From the NCBI GenBank assembly GCA_900314985.1, contig OMXL01000028.1, positions 1 to 57,284 of the forward strand: DNA of 57,284 bases, written 5' to 3'. This DNA is from an uncultured Prevotellaceae bacterium. Lineage in GTDB: Bacteria; Bacteroidota; Bacteroidia; Bacteroidales; Bacteroidaceae. Below are positions 43,959-51,727 of this stretch, piece after piece; position 1 is the first letter of the stretch; each line of letters starts with the position of its first letter. The translations under genes were made by a program, and so were the position numbers. Under the pieces are notes generated by a model. It was not told where the DNA came from. It did no database searches and saw only the letters and a program-made list of their open reading frames with translations.

Positions 43959-44174
43959 ATGGAGCTGAAGTCTGATGCTATAGAGACGTTGATAAAATCT
44001 GTACTGACGGATATTAGCCAGAAAGGCTATTCGTCAGTACAACCATTTAGTATCGGAAAATATAAAAAGCTGGCCACACGTGACCAGCTGTATGCAAGTG
44101 AAGGAAACCAAGCGGCAAGGTCGAATTGCTCATCATCTCTGCATTGCTGCAGCCATGCCACCGTGCAAATATAA
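43959..44174 (+). CDS. Short ORF of unknown function, possibly a remnant
   Basis: 71 codons from ATG 43959, nine nt after a good promoter box. The first 45 residues (M-E-L-K-S-D-A-I-E-T-L-I-K ... YKKLATRDQLYAS) look protein-like, with a helix and then a basic patch. The last 20 are Ser/Cys/His-rich and look like a frameshifted tail, and the 3' half is overlapped by a candidate antisense RNA. I do not recognise the family. It may be a truncated gene or a short peptide whose level is set by the antisense RNA. Confidence 0.35.
   Translation: MELKSDAIETLIKSVLTDISQKGYSSVQPFSIGKYKKLATRDQLYASEGNQAARSNCSSSLHCCSHATVQI
44062..44159 (-). ncRNA. Candidate ~100-nt small RNA, antisense to the short ORF
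   Basis: Minus strand promoter: TTTG (44197-44194), 20-nt spacer, TATATTTG (44173-44166), a perfect match. About 90 nt downstream is a strong terminator: AGCTGGTCA/TGGCCAGCT (44089-44081, 44076-44068) with CGTG loop and five Ts. No ORF longer than a few codons lies between, so the product is an RNA of about 98 nt complementary to the 3' half of 43959-44174. Ends are estimates. Confidence 0.55.
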
Positions 44175-44190
44175 GTACTTTTTCTGATAA

Positions 44191-44247
44191 TTCCAAATCT
44201 TTTCGCTAAAATCTTGCAATTGTATAAATTAATTTGTATCTTTGCAA
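44191..44247 (+). repeat. 57-bp promoter-bearing repeat, copy 2
   Basis: One mismatch to copy 1. The -7 box TATCTTTG is at 44237-44244. Its 5' end also supplies the TTTG box of the minus-strand RNA. It is the promoter of the structured RNA at 44251. Confidence 0.92.
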
Positions 44248-44250
44248 ATG

Positions 44251-44497
44251 CATTGTGACGTAAACTGTGCTACATCGGTGTGCAGGTCACTTTGCAGGAC
44301 ATTGTGGGTTAAGAATAATTCGTATCGAAGATTCTGATGAGGTTTACATCCAAATAGTCGCCAACTAAATTGAATACACGACCTCGCGGGATTAGGGATG
44401 CGCCTGTATGGCGTACCCTTCTCTTGTGTATCGTGTATGGGCTTGTTTGGCGACGGCTCGGATGTAAGTGCATAAGGGATGAGGGTGCGCTTTTTCT
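44251..44497 (+). ncRNA. Candidate structured RNA upstream of the methyltransferase gene
   Basis: About 245 nt from a predicted start after the -7 box to a T tract. Hairpin 1: GTGAC/GTCAC (44255-44259, 44286-44290) with inner CTGTGC/GTGCAG. Hairpin 2: AGAAT/ATTCT (44312-44316, 44331-44335) with inner TTCG/CGAA. Hairpin 3, long and rod-like: TTACATCC/GGATGTAA (44344-44351, 44460-44467), GTCGCC/GGCGAC (44357-44362, 44449-44454), ATACACGA/TCGTGTAT (44374-44381, 44431-44438) and an inner hairpin built on GCGCC/GGCGT. Hairpin 4, terminator-like: AAGTGCA/TGCGCTT (44466-44472, 44486-44492) then TTTCTATTT. It has no convincing ORF. It could be a trans-acting RNA of the defence locus or an attenuating leader of mod. 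Hairpins 3 and 4 share two bases, so switching is possible. Confidence 0.55.
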
Positions 44498-44559
44498 ATT
44501 TCCCCTAACATTATGAACTAAAACAAAAATTGCTAACAGATTTAAAGCTCCTACCAAGC

Positions 44560-46341
44560 ATGAATAATCTAATAGACAAATCTGAACTCATCAGCAAGTT
44601 GCAGACTTTGGAAGGTCTCAGCAACGACGAGCGTAGCAGCCTTATAGGACTGTTGCGAGAGCATAAGAAGTATGGGCTGGTGTGGGAAGATAAACCAGAG
44701 GACGTTGAAGAGCGACTTCGCGAGAAACTGCCTGTTCTTCGTGAAGTGAAAGACAAGGCGATATTGAGCGATTCAACTGATGCCCCCAATCATATTTTGA
44801 TTGAGGGTGATAACTTGGAGGCACTTACTGCCCTCAGTTATACCCATGAAGGAAAGGTTGATGTTATCTACATTGATCCTCCTTACAATACAGGTAACAA
44901 AGACTTTGTCTATAATGACTCATTTGTCGATACAGAAGATAGTTATCGTCATTCCAAGTGGCTCTCGTTTATGAATAAGCGATTAAAGATTGCCAAGAAG
45001 TTGTTGTCGGATAAAGGTGTTATTTTTATTTCAATAGACGACAATGAGCAAGCTAATACAAAACTACTTTGTGATGAAACATTTGGAAGATCAAATTTTA
45101 TAGCACAAGTTATATGGGAACGGGCATACTCGCCTGTAAATCTAAAGAAGCATTTTTCTGAGAGCCATGATTATATAATTGTGTATGCAAACAGGATAGA
45201 AAATGCTATCAATAATGGTTTACCCCGTTCTAATGAGGCAAATGAACGTTATTCAAATCCAGACAATGATCCACGTGGTGTTTGGAAATCAACAGACTGT
45301 ACAGTAGGACCTGCCGTTGAAGACAAACTATATCAAATTACATTACCCTCAGGACGTATAGTAAATCCACCCTCAGGACGATGTTGGCTATTTACAAAGG
45401 ACCGCTTTGAGGAAATGGTATCGGATAATCGAATATGGTTTGGTGCTAATGGTGACAGCGCACCCGCTGTAAAGAAGTTCCTGTCAGAAGTAAAACAAGG
45501 AATCACTCCGATGACTATTTGGAAATACTCAGAAGTTGGTCATTCACAAGATGCCGCAAAAGAAGTCAAAGATATTTTTGGTGGAGAAGCACGATTTACT
45601 TATCCTAAATCAATGCGATTAATCAAACGTTGTATTGGATTGTATAGTCAAGATCCATCTGTCATACTTGACTTCTTCGCAGGCTCTGGTACCACCCTCC
45701 ACGCTACCATGCAACTGAATGCAGAGGATGGAGGCCATAGACAATGCATCCTTGTGACAAACAATGAGAATAATATCTGTGAGGAGGTAACCTATGAACG
45801 AAACAAACGAGTAATCAATGGCTATACGACTCCAAAAGGTATCTCAGTGGCAGGACTGAAAGCCAATACGTTGCGCTACTATAAAACAGACTATATTTCT
45901 CGTGATAGGACTCAGAAGAATATGAGGGATTTGGTGGCAGCAGCTACAGATCAACTGTGTATCAAAGAAAACTTGTACGACGAGCAGAAGACATTCGGAC
46001 GGTTTAAGTTAAAGCCTCGACTTGCTCGCTACTTCAATAATGGCAAGAAGCACATGCTGATAATCTATCGAGAGGAGTTGATTGACGAGATTGCTGAAGA
46101 AATTAAGAACCTCGACTTTGCTGGCAAGCGTCTAAAAATCTACGTATTCTCGCCTGGCCGTTATGCCTTTACTGATAACTTCCGTGAGGTGGAAGACAAA
46201 GTAGAACTGGTGGCTCTGCCTGCTGCTATCTACGATGCTTATCAGAAAGTGCTGCCTAAACGCAGGGAGAAACTATTTGAGACGGAAGAGAAGAAAGAAA
46301 CAAAAATCCCTACCGATCTATTCGAAGGGGAGGAGGTATAA
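44560..46341 (+). CDS. mod: Type III-like DNA adenine methyltransferase (Mod)
   Basis: 593 aa from ATG 44560; a TTG at 44530 would add ten residues. Beta-class N6-adenine methyltransferase order: target motif IV DPPYNTG (residues 106-112) precedes the AdoMet motif I DFFAGSGTT (371-379). EGDNLEALTAL precedes motif IV as in type III Mod proteins. Between them lies a long target-recognition region (about 180-350). The C-terminal 150 residues (HMLIIYREELIDEIAEEI, LKIYVFSPGRYAFTDNF, DLFEGEEV) look like an extra domain that may bind Res. Methylation would protect host DNA and mark foreign DNA. The gene is separated from res by a convergent two-gene cassette. Confidence 0.87.
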   Translation: MNNLIDKSELISKLQTLEGLSNDERSSLIGLLREHKKYGLVWEDKPEDVEERLREKLPVLREVKDKAILSDSTDAPNHILIEGDNLEALTALSYTHEGKVDVIYIDPPYNTGNKDFVYNDSFVDTEDSYRHSKWLSFMNKRLKIAKKLLSDKGVIFISIDDNEQANTKLLCDETFGRSNFIAQVIWERAYSPVNLKKHFSESHDYIIVYANRIENAINNGLPRSNEANERYSNPDNDPRGVWKSTDCTVGPAVEDKLYQITLPSGRIVNPPSGRCWLFTKDRFEEMVSDNRIWFGANGDSAPAVKKFLSEVKQGITPMTIWKYSEVGHSQDAAKEVKDIFGGEARFTYPKSMRLIKRCIGLYSQDPSVILDFFAGSGTTLHATMQLNAEDGGHRQCILVTNNENNICEEVTYERNKRVINGYTTPKGISVAGLKANTLRYYKTDYISRDRTQKNMRDLVAAATDQLCIKENLYDEQKTFGRFKLKPRLARYFNNGKKHMLIIYREELIDEIAEEIKNLDFAGKRLKIYVFSPGRYAFTDNFREVEDKVELVALPAAIYDAYQKVLPKRREKLFETEEKKETKIPTDLFEGEEV

Positions 46342-46362
46342 TAATGATTCAGTATGGAAGTG

Positions 46363-46860
46363 TTAGGGTTTCATAGAGTCGAACATCTGAGTGTCATGGT
46401 CAAACCATGCAATGACATCTTCAGCCTGCGGATGATTTCGTGGGATGATGATGGCAACGTACTCTTTTGTTCCAGGCTCTTCTCCCTTAACTTCTGCTGT
46501 TTTAAAATAGTAGCGCTCTTGTTGGCCAGCTTTGTTAAACCAATAAGAGAAAAGTCTTGCACGCTGAGCCTGTTGTTCGCCAGCAGTACTGCACATATAA
46601 AGCAGAATATCTGGATTCGAACGGAAGAACTCATCAATCACACAAAAAACTGTTTGCATGATTTTATTGTCATGATGAGATGCTATTCTGTCAAGATTTG
46701 TAAGACTAAACCAATAGGCATGAAAAATTGGGTGCTCAACGATCTCAAAATCAATAGCGTATCTGCACCCATTATCTGTTTCAAAATAAAGGACATCTCC
46801 TTTATTCCATACTTTATAAGGAGAGAAGACGTTGATAAAAGCAATTTCAAGCCTGTTCAT
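46363..46860 (-). CDS. DUF6169-like protein
   Basis: 165 aa. Pattern: VLYFETDNGCRYAIDFEI near the start (Y-x-F-x-T-x-x-G-x-x-Y), a mid segment with MQTVFCVIDEFFRSNPDILL, then YMCSTAGEQQAQRARLFSYW and VAIIIPRNHPQAEDVIAWF. This matches small Bacteroidota proteins I recall as DUF6169, in particular the C-[DS] ... R-[QA]-x-x-R-x-x-x-F-x-x-W block. No function is known to me. It is coded opposite to the restriction genes, 3 nt after a 59-codon gene, with its own promoter, so it is an independent two-gene cassette of toxin-antitoxin-like layout. Confidence 0.65.
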   Translation of the reverse strand: MNRLEIAFINVFSPYKVWNKGDVLYFETDNGCRYAIDFEIVEHPIFHAYWFSLTNLDRIASHHDNKIMQTVFCVIDEFFRSNPDILLYMCSTAGEQQAQRARLFSYWFNKAGQQERYYFKTAEVKGEEPGTKEYVAIIIPRNHPQAEDVIAWFDHDTQMFDSMKP

Positions 46861-46863
46861 AAT

Positions 46864-47043
46864 CTATACGATTTCCAAGTCATAAAGATGTTTCTTCTTG
46901 GCCTCTGCTTTCATACGAAGTTCTTCCTCGTACATAGTTCTAATTTCTGCTTCACGAGCAGCAATACGCGTCTTGGCACGCTTGAACCATGCTTTAACCT
47001 CCTCTGGAGATCCGAGAGTATATTTCGGCGTATTTGCTTCCAT
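46864..47043 (-). CDS. 59-aa partner of the DUF6169-like gene
   Basis: Minus-strand ATG at 47043, stop at 46864; only 59 codons. M-E-A-N-T-P-K-Y-T-L-G-S-P-E-E-V then KAWFKRAKTRIAAREAEIRT, an Arg/Glu/Lys-rich helix EEELRMKAEAKKKHLYDLEI. It is strongly charged and helical and has a perfect Bacteroidales promoter directly upstream. The 3-nt gap to the following gene and shared promoter indicate co-expression. An antitoxin or small regulator is plausible from size and layout alone. Confidence 0.6.
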   Translation of the reverse strand: MEANTPKYTLGSPEEVKAWFKRAKTRIAAREAEIRTMYEEELRMKAEAKKKHLYDLEIV

Positions 47044-47072
47044 AATTGTATGAATTATAATTGTTCTGGCTG

Positions 47073-47103
47073 CAAAATTAGCAATTTATTCTGAATAAAC
47101 AAA
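47073..47103 (-). promoter_or_regulatory. Promoter of the DUF6169 cassette
   Basis: Minus strand TTTG at 47103-47100, 19-nt spacer, TAATTTTG at 47080-47073: a perfect match. ATG about 30 nt downstream. No comparable plus-strand promoter for res was seen. Confidence 0.8.
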
Positions 47104-47121
47104 GAAAACGACGATAAAACG

Positions 47122-49455
47122 ATGAAAGAGATTAAATACCAACAAAAATATGTGCGTGAGTTAGTGGATAAGACCATTGACTTGCTGCGACTGACTGGTC
47201 ATCGGAAGACGTTAATATTCAAGGCTCCCACAGGCTCTGGCAAAACGGTGATGGCCTCGCAGATGCTGGCAGACTTAACGGAAGAACTGCAGTCGCGTGG
47301 TGACAGTCCCTACCAGCAGGTGGCTTTAATCTGGATAGCACCAAATAAACTACATCAGCAGAGTTACTTCAAGATGAAGAACTACTTCACAGAGACACGT
47401 CTGCTGAAGCCTGTGATGTATGACGAGATAGACCAAAGCGAGGGTGTAATACATCCAGGAGAAATCCTGTTCGTGAACTGGGAGAGCATCAATAAGGAGA
47501 AGAACGTGATGGTGCGCGACTCAGAGCAGAATGCTTCGCTCTATGAGATTACACGCAGAACTCAGGAAGAGCATGGTCTGCCCATCGTCGTGGTGATTGA
47601 CGAAGAACACCTGTTTTGGTCGAAGTCAGCAGACAAAAGTGCAAAGGTGCTCCAAAAGATTAATCCCAAAGTGGAGATCCGCATCTCTGCTACGCCCAAG
47701 ACTAACTCAGACCACAAAGTGACTGTTAGTCGCGAGGAGGTTGTGAAGGAAGAGATGATCAAGAAACAAGTGGTGCTAAATCCTGACATCACTAAGGGCT
47801 ATAATGATGAGAACGAGCTGAACATCCACTTGATTCAATGTGCTTTGGAGAAGCGCAGGTTATTGGCAGAAGCCTATAAGAAAGAAGGAACGAACATCAA
47901 TCCGCTACTTCTTATCCAGTTGCCTAACGATACTACAGAAAGCATGACAGCAGAAGATTCTGCCATTGCTACTCAGGTAAAGACATATCTAAAAGAGATA
48001 AAGGATATTACGACTGATAATAAAAAACTGGCTGTATGGTTGTCTGGCGAAAAGGAGAACTTGGAAGGTCTTGAAGAGCCGGACAATATGACGGAAGTGT
48101 TATTGTTCAAACAGGCAATCGCTCTTGGCTGGGATTGTCCTCGAGCAGCTGTATTGCTCATCTTCCGTAAGTTGCAGAGCAATCAGTTTACGATCCAGAC
48201 AGTAGGGCGTATCCTTAGAATGCCTGAACAGAAGTTCTATAAGAACGACTTGCTAAATGTGGGCTATGTCTATACGGATATCAGCAAAGACCAGATACAG
48301 ATTGTGGCTGAGGATATGGACTATCTGAATAAGGATGCGTTGCAGGCTATTCGCAGAGAGAATCTACAGAACGTCGCTCTGACCTCTTATTATAGCGTCT
48401 ATAAAAGTAGTGACCGTAACCGTCTTGGCCCAGACTTTAAGAAAGAACTGATAGACTGCTTCAGTCGTAACTGGTTAGTGAAATGGGAACAGTTCAGTTT
48501 CAGTTTTGATGATGAAGAGATTCCTGAGTCAGAACCTGACGAGAGTATAGCTGCACAAAACAGGAAACAGGTAGAGCAAAACGAGCATATCAAGTTTGAC
48601 GTACTCCGCTTGGGTGTTGAAGTGCCAGAGAATATCGTATTCCAAAACGAGGTGGGTATCATCGATATTGACAAGCGTGAACGCAAGGAGTTTGCAAAAA
48701 GTGCTGGTGAGGTGCATCGCATCTATATTGACTACTGCCGTTCGCTGTTGGGTAGTTTTGAGAAGGCCCATAGCACAGACATCTTGGCGGGCTATTTGAT
48801 GCAGGCAATGGAAATACTTTTTGAATTGTTTGAGACTGATGCAAAGAAGGTAATTCTATATCATGCCAACAAGCCTAAGTTTACAGACATTATCACCAAG
48901 GCACTTGCTAACTATGAACGAAAGTTGCAGGAAAGGCAGCGCAAGGCTAAAGAACGCGCCTTTGAGAAATATACTTGGGAGGTTCCTGCTGAAAGGCTCT
49001 ATAAAGAGAGCACTCATCATGTGATGCCAAAGGTAGAAGATCATGCTTTGCTGCCTTTCATAGAGTTGAATACAGTATCTACACCGGAACGTCGTTTTTC
49101 TGACTTCTTAGAGTCCAATAAGGAGTATATTGACTGGTGGTATAAGAATGGTGACGAGGGTAAACAACACTATAGCATTCCTTATGAAAACTCTCAAAAA
49201 GAGAAGTCTTTGTTCTATGTGGATTTCGTCATAAGAATGAAGAATGGAAAGATTTTCCTGTTTGATACCAAAACGGAGAATAGTGACTCAGAAGCTCCCA
49301 ATAAGCATAATGCTCTGATAGAGTATATGAAAGATAAGGATTTACAGGGAGGTGTCATTGTTGAGAAGAATGATATTTGGTATTACTCACGTTATCCTAT
49401 TACTACAACAGAAGATGTGACAGGTTGGGATGCATTCTTTCCTGATAAACAATAG
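47122..49455 (+). CDS. res: Type III restriction enzyme Res-like helicase-nuclease
   Basis: 777 aa. SF2 helicase: Walker A APTGSGKT (35-42), IWIAPNKLHQQS, DEEH box (160-163 in VVVIDEEHLF), RISATPKTN (motif III), ALGWDCPRAAVLLIFRKLQS and IQTVGRILRMPEQ (motifs V/VI). The C-terminal part is a PD-(D/E)xK-type nuclease candidate: SLFYVDFVIRMKNGKIFLFD with Asp701 and Asp715-Thr-Lys717 spaced as in that fold. It follows Mod in function: type III Res translocates and cuts unmethylated DNA. It heads the seven further genes to 57005, all on plus with short gaps. Confidence 0.87.
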   Translation: MKEIKYQQKYVRELVDKTIDLLRLTGHRKTLIFKAPTGSGKTVMASQMLADLTEELQSRGDSPYQQVALIWIAPNKLHQQSYFKMKNYFTETRLLKPVMYDEIDQSEGVIHPGEILFVNWESINKEKNVMVRDSEQNASLYEITRRTQEEHGLPIVVVIDEEHLFWSKSADKSAKVLQKINPKVEIRISATPKTNSDHKVTVSREEVVKEEMIKKQVVLNPDITKGYNDENELNIHLIQCALEKRRLLAEAYKKEGTNINPLLLIQLPNDTTESMTAEDSAIATQVKTYLKEIKDITTDNKKLAVWLSGEKENLEGLEEPDNMTEVLLFKQAIALGWDCPRAAVLLIFRKLQSNQFTIQTVGRILRMPEQKFYKNDLLNVGYVYTDISKDQIQIVAEDMDYLNKDALQAIRRENLQNVALTSYYSVYKSSDRNRLGPDFKKELIDCFSRNWLVKWEQFSFSFDDEEIPESEPDESIAAQNRKQVEQNEHIKFDVLRLGVEVPENIVFQNEVGIIDIDKRERKEFAKSAGEVHRIYIDYCRSLLGSFEKAHSTDILAGYLMQAMEILFELFETDAKKVILYHANKPKFTDIITKALANYERKLQERQRKAKERAFEKYTWEVPAERLYKESTHHVMPKVEDHALLPFIELNTVSTPERRFSDFLESNKEYIDWWYKNGDEGKQHYSIPYENSQKEKSLFYVDFVIRMKNGKIFLFDTKTENSDSEAPNKHNALIEYMKDKDLQGGVIVEKNDIWYYSRYPITTTEDVTGWDAFFPDKQ

Positions 49456-49489
49456 AAATAGAAAATCAATAAATATTACCTAAAACAAT

Positions 49490-49705
49490 ATGGCAAGAAA
49501 AGGAATAGACAGCACCTTTCTGCACTATGGAGTGCGAACGGAAGATATGGCTCTGATAGAACAAGCCTGTCAGGACAGCGACATCAATACAGAATGGCTG
49601 AAAGAACAGATTCTGAAGCCTTATAACGAGGAACGCAACAATCAGAATTTCGTGGAGGAGAAGAAACTGACGAAGATTCTGAAGAAAGCATTAAAGAACG
49701 TATAG
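49490..49705 (+). CDS. Small protein of the modification cluster
   Basis: 71 aa, 34 nt after res and 4 nt before the DndD-like gene. Entirely helical in appearance, with Lys/Glu/Asn-rich tail: ARKGIDSTFLHYGVRTEDM, LIEQACQDSDINTEWLKEQI, EEKKLTKILKKALKNV. I have a vague memory of a family of DNA modification system-associated small proteins of this size, but cannot confirm it. Position suggests a subunit or adaptor linking Res and the DndD-like ATPase. Confidence 0.5.
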   Translation: MARKGIDSTFLHYGVRTEDMALIEQACQDSDINTEWLKEQILKPYNEERNNQNFVEEKKLTKILKKALKNV

Positions 49706-49709
49706 GCTT

Positions 49710-51722
49710 ATGAAAATAAAGAAAATACACGTTGAGAACTATAAGACCTATAAGTTGCTCGACTTAGACCTGGAAGTAACAGACGACCGTCCCATCATCC
49801 TGATTGGTGGTGGTAACGGTTGTGGTAAAACAACGCTGTTTGATGCCATCTATCATGCGTTGTATGGCTTAAAAATTAAGGATGCCCGTCAGTTTGAAGA
49901 GTTGTTTAATGCTGGTGTAAAGAACGAATCTGGCTTGATGAACAAACATATCATTCTGGAGGTGACTTTCTCTGGAATGGTGCTGAGTCAGGAACAGCAG
50001 TACAAACTGAAGCGTGCCTATATGCTGGCAGACGGCAAAGTATTGGAATCAGTAACGCTGAACATGGGAGGCAATCAGTTCAACTATGGGTCAGGAACGC
50101 CACAGGCACAGAAAAGCCAGAGCGAGGAAATTGTCAACAAGATAATTGCTGCCAACCTGCCAGCAGAGTTGAGCAACTATTTCCTCTTTGATGCGATGAA
50201 GACCAGCGAATTGGTGAAAGAAGAACAAATCAACAAGCTCATCATGAAGAACATCAATTCGGTGATGGGCTTTAATAAGTATGCTCAGCTGCGCAAAGTG
50301 TCAGAAACGATGCTTGCAGAGAAGAAGGCAGAACGAATGGCTAATGACAAGATTCGCGAAGAATATTCTCAGTTGACTACCCAAAAGCAAGATTTAGAAA
50401 AGAAAATAGAAGAACTGAAAGATGAGTATGCAGCTGCCATTAACTATGCCAATGAGCATAAGGAGCAATACGACCATCTGAAAGAAGGTAAGAATGCTGA
50501 CGACATCACGCGCGACCAAATGAGAAAGATTGAGCAGTCGCTGGAGAATACCGTCAGACAGGAAACTGAATACCGCCAGGATATCGACAATCTGGCTAAA
50601 GACCTGGAGACAAAGGTAATCTTCCTGAAACTTGCAAGTCAGCTGAAGACTGAAGTTGACGTGATACTTCATACGAAAGACGAGGCCAAAAACCAGCGGG
50701 CAAACATACTCTCTGACGAACAGATAGAAAGCTTTACTCGAAATCTGGTGCGCATGATTGAGGAACGCTACTTCACGTCAAACAAGATAGACGTACTGTC
50801 GCTCATTAATGAACTGAAGCGACAACAGGAAGATGGAGACGGCGTGGAAGACAAGTACGACTTCCTGACAACCGATGAAGTGACTCAGCTGGACAAACTG
50901 GTGAATACTGCCATTATTAATCCTTTGACTGAACTGGACGAGAAACGTATCCGGTTGAACCAAGAGATACACGAAATGCCACGTCAGCGAGAGCATCTGA
51001 GAGAATATCAACAGGCACTAAATGGAAGTGACTATACTATCATTGAGCTCTACGAAGCCAACAACAAGAAGATTCAAGAACTGAAGGACGACATAGAGCG
51101 TAAAGAGAATGAGGTAAAGGAACTTGGGAAGAAGATAGCCACTTACGACTATGACATGCCGCAGATTCCTGATCCTCAATATGACATGCTGTGCAAATTG
51201 CCTGATTTCTTCAAAGCATTGTCGACGAAACTTTTGAAGGCAAAAAAGGCTAGCATAGAGCGGATGATGCGTGACCAGCTTAATATCAATCTCATTGTTT
51301 ATGCTGGATTCATTGGGCGTGTAGAACTATCTGCTGACGACAGCGACGAAATATCCTTCAAGATATTCCACAAGAATAACAATGAGATATATCTGAGTCA
51401 ATTGAATGCCGGAGCCAAGCAGACAGTAATGCAAGTGCTGCTGAAAGTGCTTTATAATCTTGGTGATTATGAACCGCCTGTGATGATAGACACCGTGATG
51501 GGCGTGCTCGACAAAGAAAGCCGTGAAGTGATTCTGGAACGCTATTTCCCTGACCTCGCTCATCAGACCATCTTGCTAAGTACGGATACGGAAATAACGG
51601 CGGAGCACGACTTCGACAAAATTCAGGCATACGTATCCAAGACCTATACGTTGCATCGTGACAAAGAAAACCAATGTACTACCATCTCTGAAGATTACTT
51701 CGGACTTAGAACCAGAGACTAA
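49710..51722 (+). CDS. DndD/Rad50/SMC-like ATPase
   Basis: 670 aa. N-terminal ATP-binding half: KIHVENYKTYKLLDLDLE and Walker A GGGNGCGKTT (33-42). A helical coiled-coil arm runs from about 205 to 500 (EEYSQLTTQKQDLEKKIEEL, ELKDDIERKENEVKELGKKI). The C-terminal half has the ABC signature LSQLNAGAKQ (562-571), Walker B PPVMIDTVMGVLD (588-600) and a DndD-like end (LLSTDTEITAEHD). LNAGAKQ for LSxGER, and MIDTVMG for VIDTPLG, fit DndD better than RecN or RecF. In Dnd systems DndD supports sulfur modification; here no cysteine desulfurase or DndC is present, so it probably serves DNA-end or nick sensing. Overlaps nothing; 5 nt to the next gene. Confidence 0.8.
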   Translation: MKIKKIHVENYKTYKLLDLDLEVTDDRPIILIGGGNGCGKTTLFDAIYHALYGLKIKDARQFEELFNAGVKNESGLMNKHIILEVTFSGMVLSQEQQYKLKRAYMLADGKVLESVTLNMGGNQFNYGSGTPQAQKSQSEEIVNKIIAANLPAELSNYFLFDAMKTSELVKEEQINKLIMKNINSVMGFNKYAQLRKVSETMLAEKKAERMANDKIREEYSQLTTQKQDLEKKIEELKDEYAAAINYANEHKEQYDHLKEGKNADDITRDQMRKIEQSLENTVRQETEYRQDIDNLAKDLETKVIFLKLASQLKTEVDVILHTKDEAKNQRANILSDEQIESFTRNLVRMIEERYFTSNKIDVLSLINELKRQQEDGDGVEDKYDFLTTDEVTQLDKLVNTAIINPLTELDEKRIRLNQEIHEMPRQREHLREYQQALNGSDYTIIELYEANNKKIQELKDDIERKENEVKELGKKIATYDYDMPQIPDPQYDMLCKLPDFFKALSTKLLKAKKASIERMMRDQLNINLIVYAGFIGRVELSADDSDEISFKIFHKNNNEIYLSQLNAGAKQTVMQVLLKVLYNLGDYEPPVMIDTVMGVLDKESREVILERYFPDLAHQTILLSTDTEITAEHDFDKIQAYVSKTYTLHRDKENQCTTISEDYFGLRTRD

Positions 51723-51727
51723 ATATT

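Noticed and set aside
44309-44557. 82-aa minus-strand ORF across the structured RNA
   Set aside because: The reading frame runs through the paired stems; no promoter or start signal on that strand.
46354-47094. 246-aa plus-strand ORF over the DUF6169 cassette
   Set aside because: Cys/Ile/Phe-rich shadow; the minus-strand genes have a perfect promoter, tight spacing and a family pattern.
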